Shown here one piece after another: positions 1 to 3,992 of a DNA stretch of 5,343 nt. Within the stretch, counting starts at the first letter, position 1, and each line of letters opens with the position of its first letter. The notes beneath the pieces were generated by a model that was given only the letters and a program-made list of their open reading frames with translations, had not been told where the DNA came from and did not search any database. The stretch comes from Deltaproteobacteria bacterium. GTDB lineage: Bacteria > Desulfobacterota > Desulfarculia > Adiutricales > Adiutricaceae. Position numbers and translations under genes: made by a program. The stretch is from the NCBI GenBank assembly GCA_031278795.1, contig JAITJT010000087.1, positions 1 through 5,343 on the forward strand, in the 5' to 3' direction.

Positions 1-1
1 G

Positions 2-109
2 CCTAAATTAACTGAAGCTAAAGCATCTATTCCCATATTATCTTTTCAACATAAAGCGCTATTCTTGGCGGGATTAGATAGGATGATAAAGGCTTATCGG
101 ATATTTTAA
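2..109 (+). CDS. C-terminal end of an unidentified protein (5' part outside window)
   Basis: An open frame runs from the left edge to a TAA at 107-109, giving 35 residues that begin PKLTEAKASIPIL and end DRMIKAYRIF. I do not recognise the family. The tail mixes hydrophobic and basic residues in a way typical of a helical C-terminus and shows no obvious membrane segment. Support for it being a real gene end is the good intrinsic terminator 50 nt downstream on the same strand and the absence of other plausible coding here. Its codons are AT-rich, unlike the GC-rich genes elsewhere in the window, which could mean horizontal acquisition or a different gene class, but 35 codons are too few to be sure. 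The start and most of the protein lie outside the window. Confidence 0.5.
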   Translation, partial: PKLTEAKASIPILSFQHKALFLAGLDRMIKAYRIF

Positions 110-159
110 AATCGTTTGAGATTAATTTTATGAACTAAAAGTACCGCGCCCTATATACT

Positions 160-179
160 CGCCCCATGGGCGTTTTTTT
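160..179 (+). terminator. Intrinsic terminator of the gene entering from the left
   Basis: A perfect 5-bp GC stem, CGCCC (160-164) and GGGCG (168-172), closes a 3-nt CAT loop and is followed at once by seven T (173-179). This is the standard rho-independent layout. It lies about 50 nt after the TAA at 109 on the same strand, so it most likely ends that transcript. A second CGCCC at 147-151 could compete for the same 3' arm. Confidence 0.75.
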
Positions 180-325
180 GTCTTTTCGTTTGTTTTTCAT
201 ATAAGAGCGGGAGCGCAATCTTGGGGAATTTTCTTAAAAATATTTTTAAAAAATAAAAAGTTCAGCTCCATTATCTAAGTTTTATGGGCGTTTGGGGCAT
301 TTTAAAGGGCCTCTTTTTTTGTGGC
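180..325. other. AT-rich intergenic stretch with a 16-bp A/T palindrome
   Basis: I see no coding frame of note here. The region lies between a terminator and a promoter and is rich in A and T runs. Positions 234-249 form a perfect 16-bp palindrome made only of A and T (TTAAAAATATTTTTAA), followed by another A-rich run to 259. Such DNA is expected to be stiff or bent and can attract nucleoid proteins of the H-NS/HU type or act as an upstream activating element. That role is an inference from composition alone. Confidence 0.4.
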
Positions 326-354
326 TTGTAAAAAAAATTCTATCTAGTTATAAT
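326..354 (+). promoter_or_regulatory. Sigma70-type promoter for the hypothetical-DUF2802 unit
   Basis: The -10 element TATAAT (349-354) is a perfect consensus match. The -35 element TTGTAA (326-331) matches TTGACA at four of six positions, and the spacer is exactly 17 nt (332-348). The predicted transcription start is near 361, giving a leader of about 65 nt before the ATG at 427. No other promoter of this quality is visible in the window, and the next genes downstream on this strand are the two closely spaced CDSs at 427 and 773. Confidence 0.7.
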
Positions 355-366
355 ATTCCTAAAATA

Positions 367-402
367 AGCTCAAGGTTTTCCTTGAACTAGTTCTTCACAA
401 GG
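367..402 (+). promoter_or_regulatory. Leader with two mutually exclusive hairpins
   Basis: CAAGG (371-375) pairs with CCTTG (380-384) over a TTTT loop, extended by a T-A pair to a 6-bp stem. The same CCTTG can instead pair with a second CAAGG at 398-402, enclosing the palindrome GAACTAGTTC (384-393). Only one of the two structures can form at a time. This lies at the predicted 5' end of the transcript made from the 326-354 promoter. Whether it regulates anything is unknown. It may simply protect the 5' end. Confidence 0.35.
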
Positions 403-426
403 CCAGACTTTCACACAGACACGTTT

Positions 427-741
427 ATGACAGCTAACCTTCATCATATAAACCAGATGATTCTCCAGCTCCCCACGGTGAACGGCTACGTCTCCGCCCA
501 CGCCCAGGCCGCGGAGGAGGCCATACGCCAGGAAAGGCTTTCCACGGCGGCGGCGCTTCACCGGGACACCGTGGAGGTGGTCTCCCAGCTTCAGGACACT
601 ACCAGGGTTAATCCCATCCACCGGGAGCCTGACGGCCCCGAGCGTCAGATATACCGCCCCCGCTTCAAAAAAAGGCGCAAAAAACACTCCGCCGACCCCT
701 ATCTTGCCCCGGTGGAGAGCGTGGTGGATCGTAAGATTTAA
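427..741 (+). CDS. Small basic hypothetical protein upstream of the DUF2802 gene
   Basis: This 104-residue protein has no signal peptide or membrane segment. The N-terminal part is probably helical, with an acidic and alanine-rich stretch around residues 23-45. A very basic cluster, R-F-K-K-R-R-K-K-H, lies at 79-87, followed by a short tail. Similar small proteins with a C-terminal Arg/Lys cluster occur beside DUF2802 genes in deltaproteobacteria as far as I recall, but I know of no function. The cluster could contact nucleic acid, a membrane surface or an acidic partner. The ATG at 427 is the only possible first start: upstream in frame there is no start codon before the TAG at 388. No convincing Shine-Dalgarno sequence precedes it. 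The gene shares a promoter and the 31-nt gap with the next CDS, so the two are probably one operon. GC-rich codon use supports real coding over the antisense frame. Confidence 0.75.
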   Translation: MTANLHHINQMILQLPTVNGYVSAHAQAAEEAIRQERLSTAAALHRDTVEVVSQLQDTTRVNPIHREPDGPERQIYRPRFKKRRKKHSADPYLAPVESVVDRKI

Positions 742-755
742 GCCCAAAATTCTAT

Positions 756-775
756 TAAGGAGCACCTAAGGTTTG
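756..775 (+). promoter_or_regulatory. Ribosome binding site that sets a TTG start
   Basis: A strong TAAGGAG lies at 756-762, ten nucleotides before the TTG at 773. An in-frame TAA at 767 excludes any earlier start. No ATG or GTG occurs near the N-terminus, and starting later would remove the membrane anchor. The TTG start is therefore well supported. The spacer is somewhat longer than usual. Confidence 0.7.
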
Positions 776-1300
776 GATTTTCCCATAAAAGAGGTCATCC
801 TCGTACAGATAATACTCGAGGTCTTCCTTCTGGTGCTTCTGGTGCTGGTTCTCTTCAGAACCGGCAGGAAGGATAGCAAGAGCGAACCCGCCTCAATCCC
901 CACCGAGCTTCAGTCGACCATTTCCAGATTCATAACCGAGTCCGAGAAGATTTCCCAGAGTTTTTCCCAGAACCTGGAGGACAAGAAGAATCTCTCCGCT
1001 GATCTCATCCTCAAGCTGGATAAGCGGCTGGGCACCTACCGGGAGTTGCTCAAGGACACCGAGGCCTCTATGGCTAGGGCCATCACCAAGTTAAGCGAGG
1101 CCAACCAGGAGGGCTTGCGCTTGAGCACCCTCCAGAGCGGAGGCGATGGAAAGGCCAACCCCGCCGCCCCGGAGGTTCGCGCCCTGGTGCTCAAACTCGC
1201 CAAGGAGGGGCACTCCGTCGAGGAGATTGCCGAGCAGGCCCACCTCCACAGAGGTGAGGTGGAACTCATAATCGATTTGGAGAATCAGTTCAACATCTAG
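773..1300 (+). CDS. DUF2802 protein with N-terminal membrane anchor and coiled coil
   Basis: This 175-residue protein has three parts. Residues 8-28 are one strongly hydrophobic segment (VILVQIILEVFLLVLLVLVLF), followed by a basic RTGRK, so the protein is probably anchored in the inner membrane with its bulk in the cytoplasm. Residues about 44-115 are polar, charged and heptad-like, consistent with a coiled coil. Residues 133-170 match the DUF2802 C-terminal signature: a helix VRALVLKLAKEG, then HSVEEIAEQAHLHRGEVELIIDL, which resembles a small helix-turn-helix of the kind seen in sigma-factor or resolvase tails. In gamma- and deltaproteobacteria such proteins are often near motility genes, but no motility gene lies in this window. 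No molecular function is established. It follows the basic hypothetical gene by 31 nt and ends just before an intrinsic terminator. DNA binding by the C-terminal domain is possible but unproven. Confidence 0.85.
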   Translation: MDFPIKEVILVQIILEVFLLVLLVLVLFRTGRKDSKSEPASIPTELQSTISRFITESEKISQSFSQNLEDKKNLSADLILKLDKRLGTYRELLKDTEASMARAITKLSEANQEGLRLSTLQSGGDGKANPAAPEVRALVLKLAKEGHSVEEIAEQAHLHRGEVELIIDLENQFNI

Positions 1301-1342
1301 ACGCTTGGCCCTCTACAAGCCCTTGGCCCCTAAAAGTATAGT

Positions 1343-1377
1343 GCCCCTGGTTTTTGACAATTCCAGGGGTCTTTTTT
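1343..1377 (+). terminator. Intrinsic terminator after the DUF2802 gene
   Basis: A perfect 7-bp stem, CCCCTGG (1344-1350) with CCAGGGG (1363-1369), can be extended by a G-T pair. It encloses a 12-nt loop and is followed by TCTTTTTT (1370-1377). It lies 43 nt beyond the TAG at 1298-1300 and closes the two-gene plus-strand unit. Confidence 0.85.
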
Positions 1378-1388
1378 ATGGCTTTTTA

Positions 1389-1591
1389 CGAAAATAATGG
1401 TTACAAATTCACGAAAATAATGGTTAAATATCCGAAAATAATGATTAAATGTCCCAAAAAGAATGTTAATAAATGTCCGAAAATAATGATTAAATATCCT
1501 AAAAATAATGATTACAAAAATCCGAAAAGAATGAGCACAAACATCCAAAAATAATTTGTCAAAACATTCAAGTCTCTGAAAATAATAAGTC
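1389..1591. repeat. Degenerate AT-rich tandem repeat array, 8-9 units of mostly 21-24 nt
   Basis: Imperfect copies start at about 1389, 1412, 1433, 1454, 1478, 1499, 1523 and 1546, with a fading copy at 1576. The best-kept unit reads CGAAAATAATG followed by ATTAAATAT and a closing C. Unit lengths are 23, 21, 21, 24, 21, 24, 23 and about 30 nt. There are no unique spacers between conserved blocks, so this is not a CRISPR array. Each unit carries an A4-A5 run and, about half a unit later, a TTAAA run, giving A/T tracts roughly every 10-12 bp. That is the pattern expected of intrinsically curved DNA. The array lies in the gap between two converging transcription units. Both strands happen to stay open across it, giving a plus-strand frame of 58 codons from the ATG at 1378 with a lysine-rich seven-residue period. 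I regard that frame as probably non-coding. Confidence 0.75.
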
Positions 1592-1904
1592 CTAAAAAAA
1601 ACTACTCTGACAACAATTCTTTTTATAGAATCTTCCCATAGAATCTAAATGAAATAGGATAATCTGTTGCTTTAGTTGCTTTTATTGTTTTTGTCTCTTT
1701 GATGTTTTTGTTTTTTTTATAGTTGTTTTTGTTGTTGTTTTCCAAAAAAATGTTCACAAAATAAAAAATTGTTTTTGTCTCTTCCAATATATTTCATATC
1801 TTGAAGCTAGAATAATTGTTTTTGAGCATTCGTCTATCTTAATATCTTTCCCCTTAACCAGACTTTTATTCAACTAAAAAAACCCCAATACCGCTAAAAT
1901 CCCC
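1592..1904. other. AT-rich gene-free stretch with short direct repeats and T runs
   Basis: I see no gene, tRNA or convincing promoter here. Positions 1684-1699 and 1768-1783 are identical 16-mers (ATTGTTTTTGTCTCTT), and the first ten bases recur at 1815-1824. A 9-mer ATAGAATCT occurs at 1625-1633 and 1638-1646. Between 1680 and 1745 the plus strand is almost entirely T and G, the mirror of the A-rich array to its left. With the array this makes a 600-bp AT island between converging genes. It could be neutral spacer, a protein-binding site or the remains of an old insertion. Nothing in it resembles terminal inverted repeats or a transposase. Confidence 0.5.
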
Positions 1905-1905
1905 C
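1876..1905 (-). terminator. Possible non-hairpin terminator of the phosphorylase gene
   Basis: Read on the minus strand, the G of the TAG stop begins a GGGGG run. This is followed by a GG, then a GGGG, and then seven T (1882 down to 1876). No C-rich partner exists to form a normal hairpin. The four possible GG pairs could in principle form a two-layer G-quadruplex directly before the T tract. No better terminator for the minus-strand unit is visible nearby, so this is the best candidate, but it is speculative. Confidence 0.25.
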
Positions 1906-2624
1906 TAACTCACGGCTTCCCAGGCCAGGGAGCATAAGGTGTTGAGTCCGTCCTTGTAGGCTTGCGACTTGAAGCCCTCAGTCCACTCCTCGCCGCTGAA
2001 GATATCCGTGATGAGGATGATGGAGGCGAGTTTGATGCCCCTGAACTTGGCGGCGGAGTAGAGGGCCGAGACCTCCATCTCCACGGCCTTGGCCCCGCTT
2101 TTCATGGAGGCCTCCCTTAGTACCTTGGTTTCCCTGAAGGGCCCGTCGGTTGTCCAGATGGTGCCCGGGTGGAAGATGCCCTTTCTTAAGGCCTTTCGCT
2201 GGAGGGACTCATAGAGCTCCGCGTCCGGGGTGAGGTCCGGGCTGTAGTGGGCCGAGGTGCCCTCGGTGGAGAGGGCCCTATCTGGAAGGAATATATCCCC
2301 GAGCTTGAGCTCGGGGACCAGTGAGCCCGCGAAACCCGTGAAGATGACTGTTTCGGCTCCGCCTCCCATGAGCACCTCCAGGGCCATGACGGCCATGGGG
2401 GAGCCTAGGACTGGTCCGGCCAGAAAGTAGTCCCGGCCGCAGTAGACCGTGGTTCCGCCCAGCATAAAGAAGGTCGCGAGCCTGTCCAGGGGCTCCGGGG
2501 CGTTTTTCTTGAGCGAGTTCACCAGGGCCGGAGTGGCCGCTAGTATTCCTTTGGAGGGGAGGTCCTCGGCGTCTCTGGGGAAGGGGAAGGGAGGCTCCCA
2601 TAGTGAGTTCTTTGTCTTTGGCAT
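1905..2624 (-). CDS. Nucleoside phosphorylase-like protein (PNP/UDP family)
   Basis: The 239-residue protein matches the PNP_UDP_1 superfamily, whose members split N-glycosidic bonds of nucleosides with phosphate, or with water in the nucleosidase branch. Visible signatures are a glycine-rich GPVLGSPMAVMALEVLMGGGA (70-90), TGFAGSLVPELKLGD (96-110), EGTSAHYSP (121-129), TTDGPFRET (158-166), the base/ribose-site VEMEVSALYSAAKFRG (181-196) with E182 and E184, and D207 in LITDIF, where the family usually has its catalytic aspartate. The length is close to the usual 230-260. The N-terminus lacks the usual GDPxR phosphate loop and starts with an unusual WEPPFPFPRD stretch, so phosphate use cannot be assumed and the substrate is open. 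The ATG at 2624 has no clear Shine-Dalgarno sequence. It lies 28 nt after the DUF456 stop, suggesting co-transcription and perhaps coupled translation. A cytoplasmic purine or nucleoside salvage role is likely. Confidence 0.8.
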   Translation of the reverse strand: MPKTKNSLWEPPFPFPRDAEDLPSKGILAATPALVNSLKKNAPEPLDRLATFFMLGGTTVYCGRDYFLAGPVLGSPMAVMALEVLMGGGAETVIFTGFAGSLVPELKLGDIFLPDRALSTEGTSAHYSPDLTPDAELYESLQRKALRKGIFHPGTIWTTDGPFRETKVLREASMKSGAKAVEMEVSALYSAAKFRGIKLASIILITDIFSGEEWTEGFKSQAYKDGLNTLCSLAWEAVS

Positions 2625-2652
2625 AGTTTAGGGTGAGTTTAGGGCCCGGGGC

Positions 2653-3153
2653 CTATGAGGCGACCGGGCGCGTTATTTGATAGGTGAATAGGATTATGAG
2701 CATGACGCTCAAGGCGAATTTAAAAAGGCTTCCACCTAGGCAGCCCAGGAGGGCGCCGAGGCCCGCCGAGGCGGCCTCCTTTACCTCCTTTTGGCAGAAG
2801 ATCATCTCAAAAAGTGCCGCCCCAATGAAGGTGCCCAAGATGAGGCCAATTATGTTGAAGAATATGACGCCCAGGATGGCGCCTATGACGGCTCCAATCA
2901 TTCCGGCCTTGCCGGAACCAAAGGCCTTGGCCCCATACGCGCTAGCCAGGTTCTCCACGATTACGCTTATGACTGTCACCACCCCCACGGCGATCATGGT
3001 CTTGTATCCATAGGCCTGCCAGTGGTCATAGAAGCCGTAGCCCAAAAAAACACAGAAGATGAGCGGAAGCCCGGGGATTATGGGCAGGAAGCAGCCCAGG
3101 GCCCCGCAGATGAGTAGTATATACGCTAGAATTATGACCGGGTAGTCCAACAT
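2653..3153 (-). CDS. DUF456 family integral membrane protein
   Basis: This 166-residue, very hydrophobic protein fits the DUF456 family. Characteristic parts are the N-terminal helix ending in GALGCFLPIIPGLPLIF (17-33), the loop YGFYDHW, a helix at about 52-70, and the glycine-rich block YGAKAFGSGKAGMIGAVIGAILG (73-95). These are followed by GLILGTFIGAALFE (103-116), a charged CQKEVKEA turn, and a last helical pair from 126 to 158. I expect four to six membrane segments, with the glycine-rich halves packed closely. The family has no established function. The length is normal for the family. The ATG at 3153 is the only start in frame after an upstream TGA. A GAAAGGG lies 13 nt before it, too far for a good ribosome site. 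The gene is first in the two-gene minus-strand unit and has a long, structured leader. Confidence 0.85.
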   Translation of the reverse strand: MLDYPVIILAYILLICGALGCFLPIIPGLPLIFCVFLGYGFYDHWQAYGYKTMIAVGVVTVISVIVENLASAYGAKAFGSGKAGMIGAVIGAILGVIFFNIIGLILGTFIGAALFEMIFCQKEVKEAASAGLGALLGCLGGSLFKFALSVMLIILFTYQITRPVAS

Positions 3154-3197
3154 GTAGTTGAGTTGGCCCTTTCAGGCTCACTTGAGGAGAGTGGAGG

Positions 3198-3220
3198 ATT
3201 TTGGAAAAAGGCGCCAAAAT
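3198..3220 (-). repeat. Inverted repeat in the DUF456 leader
   Basis: ATTTTGG (3198-3204) and CCAAAAT (3214-3220) are perfect 7-bp arms around a 9-nt loop. The element lies 45 nt upstream of the DUF456 ATG. It could form a stem-loop in the leader RNA or be a dyad-symmetric protein-binding site. On neither strand is it followed by a T tract, so it is not a terminator. Confidence 0.45.
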
Positions 3221-3276
3221 GGAAATAAGTTTTAGAGCGGAATCAAGGGGTTTGGTTTTTTGGGGCACCTAAGGGG

Positions 3277-3317
3277 AGAGGCCCATGGTGGCCTCTAGAG
3301 CGAGTTGCGGCCTCGCT
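3277..3317 (-). repeat. Two adjacent stem-loops in the divergent intergenic region
   Basis: AGAGGCC (3277-3283) pairs with GGCCTCT (3290-3296) over a 6-nt loop. Two bases further on, AGCGAG (3299-3304) pairs with CTCGCT (3312-3317) over a 7-nt loop. Both stems are perfect and GC-rich in an otherwise AT-rich gap. They would sit at the very 5' end of the DUF456 transcript if the candidate minus-strand promoter at 3335-3363 is used. The palindrome CTCTAGAG (3293-3300) overlaps both. Neither stem is followed by a T tract on either strand. Confidence 0.5.
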
Positions 3318-3318
3318 A

Positions 3319-3347
3319 TTGACTCGATGGGAAATAAGTAATAAACT
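3319..3347 (+). promoter_or_regulatory. Candidate promoter towards the thioredoxin gene
   Basis: TTGACT (3319-3324, five of six consensus bases) is separated by 17 nt from TAAACT (3342-3347, four of six). This is the best plus-strand pair in the gap, but it would leave a leader of about 180 nt before the ATG at 3536. It overlaps an opposing candidate on the minus strand. Confidence 0.3.
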
Positions 3348-3363
3348 TTTTTCCAGGTGTCAA
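3335..3363 (-). promoter_or_regulatory. Candidate promoter towards the DUF456-phosphorylase unit
   Basis: On the minus strand, a perfect TTGACA occupies 3363-3358. After 17 nt a weak -10, TACTTA, lies at 3340-3335. Transcription would start near 3328 and run through the two stem-loops at 3277-3317, giving a leader of about 175 nt. The -10 match is poor, so use would probably need help from an activator or another -10 register. Confidence 0.3.
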
Positions 3364-3535
3364 ATAGCGGCTTTTTTTAACTAAAGACAGGCTAATCCGG
3401 ATTTTTTCTTGATGTTCTGGAAAAAAACCACAGCTAGGAAAATATCACAGCCCTGATGAAGTCGCAACACACACCTAAATCCCTTATGAGGAATCGCTTC
3501 AAGCTCGCTGAAAACATAATTTTTAGGAGTCTTTT

Positions 3536-3856
3536 ATGAGTGAAAACATCTTGGTACTAACCGACGGCACATTCAATGATTCCCTTCCCTCCAGTACGAC
3601 GCTGGTGGACTTCTGGGCCCCCTGGTGCGGCCCCTGCCAGGCCCTGGCGCCTGTCTTGGAGGAGCTCTCGGTGGAGCTCAAGGGGAAGATAGGTTTCGCC
3701 AAAATAAACGTGGACGAGAATAACGAAATGGCCTCCAAGTACAAGATCCGTTCCATTCCCTGCCTCATCATCTTCAATGAGAAATCCGAGGTGGGTCGCA
3801 TCGTGGGCCACAAGGACAAAGAGGAACTGAAAAAGGAGCTCGGGAAGTATTTGTAG
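3536..3856 (+). CDS. trxA: Thioredoxin
   Basis: This 106-residue protein is a classical cytoplasmic thioredoxin, the dithiol protein that reduces disulfides in ribonucleotide reductase, peroxiredoxins and other targets and is itself recharged by thioredoxin reductase. The active site WCGPC is at 30-34 within VDFWAPWCGPC. The buried acid D25, its partner K56 in AKINVDEN, the cis-proline P75 in RSIPC and G91 in IVGHK are all present. The length matches the family (about 105-110). Two substitutions stand out: Q35 replaces the usual lysine or arginine after the active site, and C76 follows the cis-proline where threonine is normal, giving a third cysteine beside the active site. A good AGGAG (3525-3529) lies six nt before the ATG. 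BamD follows after 136 nt on the same strand with no clear terminator between. The symbol is given by family, since organisms often have several thioredoxins. Confidence 0.93.
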   Translation: MSENILVLTDGTFNDSLPSSTTLVDFWAPWCGPCQALAPVLEELSVELKGKIGFAKINVDENNEMASKYKIRSIPCLIIFNEKSEVGRIVGHKDKEELKKELGKYL

Positions 3857-3992
3857 CCTTTTTATGCCTCTTTGACAAATTTAAGTAAAAATGAAAAAAG
3901 CTGTTCTATTGATGGCTGTTTTATGCTAAAGTGCTAGTCCTAATAATCCAGCGCTTGTCAGCAAGCGAAAATAACAAGGCTCTAGAGGTTGT
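3857..3992 (+). promoter_or_regulatory. bamD leader with stem-loop and weak promoter candidates
   Basis: No intrinsic terminator follows the thioredoxin gene here. A perfect stem-loop, CGCTTG (3952-3957), TCAG loop, CAAGCG (3962-3967), ends 25 nt before the bamD start. A perfect TTGACA is at 3872-3877 but has no acceptable -10 at the right distance. An extended -10-like TGC plus TAAAGT lies at 3924-3932 with a poor -35. A promoter for bamD inside this gap is therefore possible but not shown, and read-through from the thioredoxin gene is equally likely. Confidence 0.3.

Larger units (their letters stand above)
3154..3535. other. 382-bp divergent intergenic region
   Basis: This gap separates the DUF456 gene (minus) from the thioredoxin gene (plus). 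It holds the three inverted repeats and two opposing promoter candidates listed separately, plus a 10-bp palindrome AATCCGGATT at 3394-3403 followed by T's. I find no supported open frame, tRNA or known riboswitch. From 3360 to 3520 it is AT-rich and otherwise featureless. It is long enough to encode a small RNA, but nothing shows one. Confidence 0.5.

Noticed and set aside
370..765. Minus-strand frame of 131 codons opposite the small basic protein
   Set aside because: The promoter, operon layout and codon pattern favour the plus strand. The antisense frame covers the promoter-proximal leader and has no family resemblance.
1330..1548. Minus-strand protein of about 72 residues with an NHYFRIF-like period
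   Set aside because: It is the antisense reading of the AT-rich repeats and of the terminator. It has no ribosome site or homology I recognise, and it would run into the terminator region of the opposite unit.
1389..1591. CRISPR array
   Set aside because: The units are contiguous and degenerate, with no conserved repeat separated by unique 30-nt-class spacers, and there is no cas gene in the window.
1592..1904. Replication or plasmid-type origin with iterons in the AT island
   Set aside because: No DnaA-box cluster or replication-initiator gene was seen, and the repeats are degenerate.
2684..3117. Plus-strand frames opposite the DUF456 gene
   Set aside because: They are antisense to a clear DUF456 protein and have low-complexity composition without recognisable motifs.
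3394..3408. Palindrome AATCCGGATT followed by T's as a terminator
   Set aside because: The palindrome leaves no room for a hairpin loop, and no plus-strand gene ends upstream of it.
3557..3819. Minus-strand frames opposite thioredoxin
   Set aside because: Thioredoxin with WCGPC and a good ribosome site is certain on the plus strand, and the opposite frames lack any motif.
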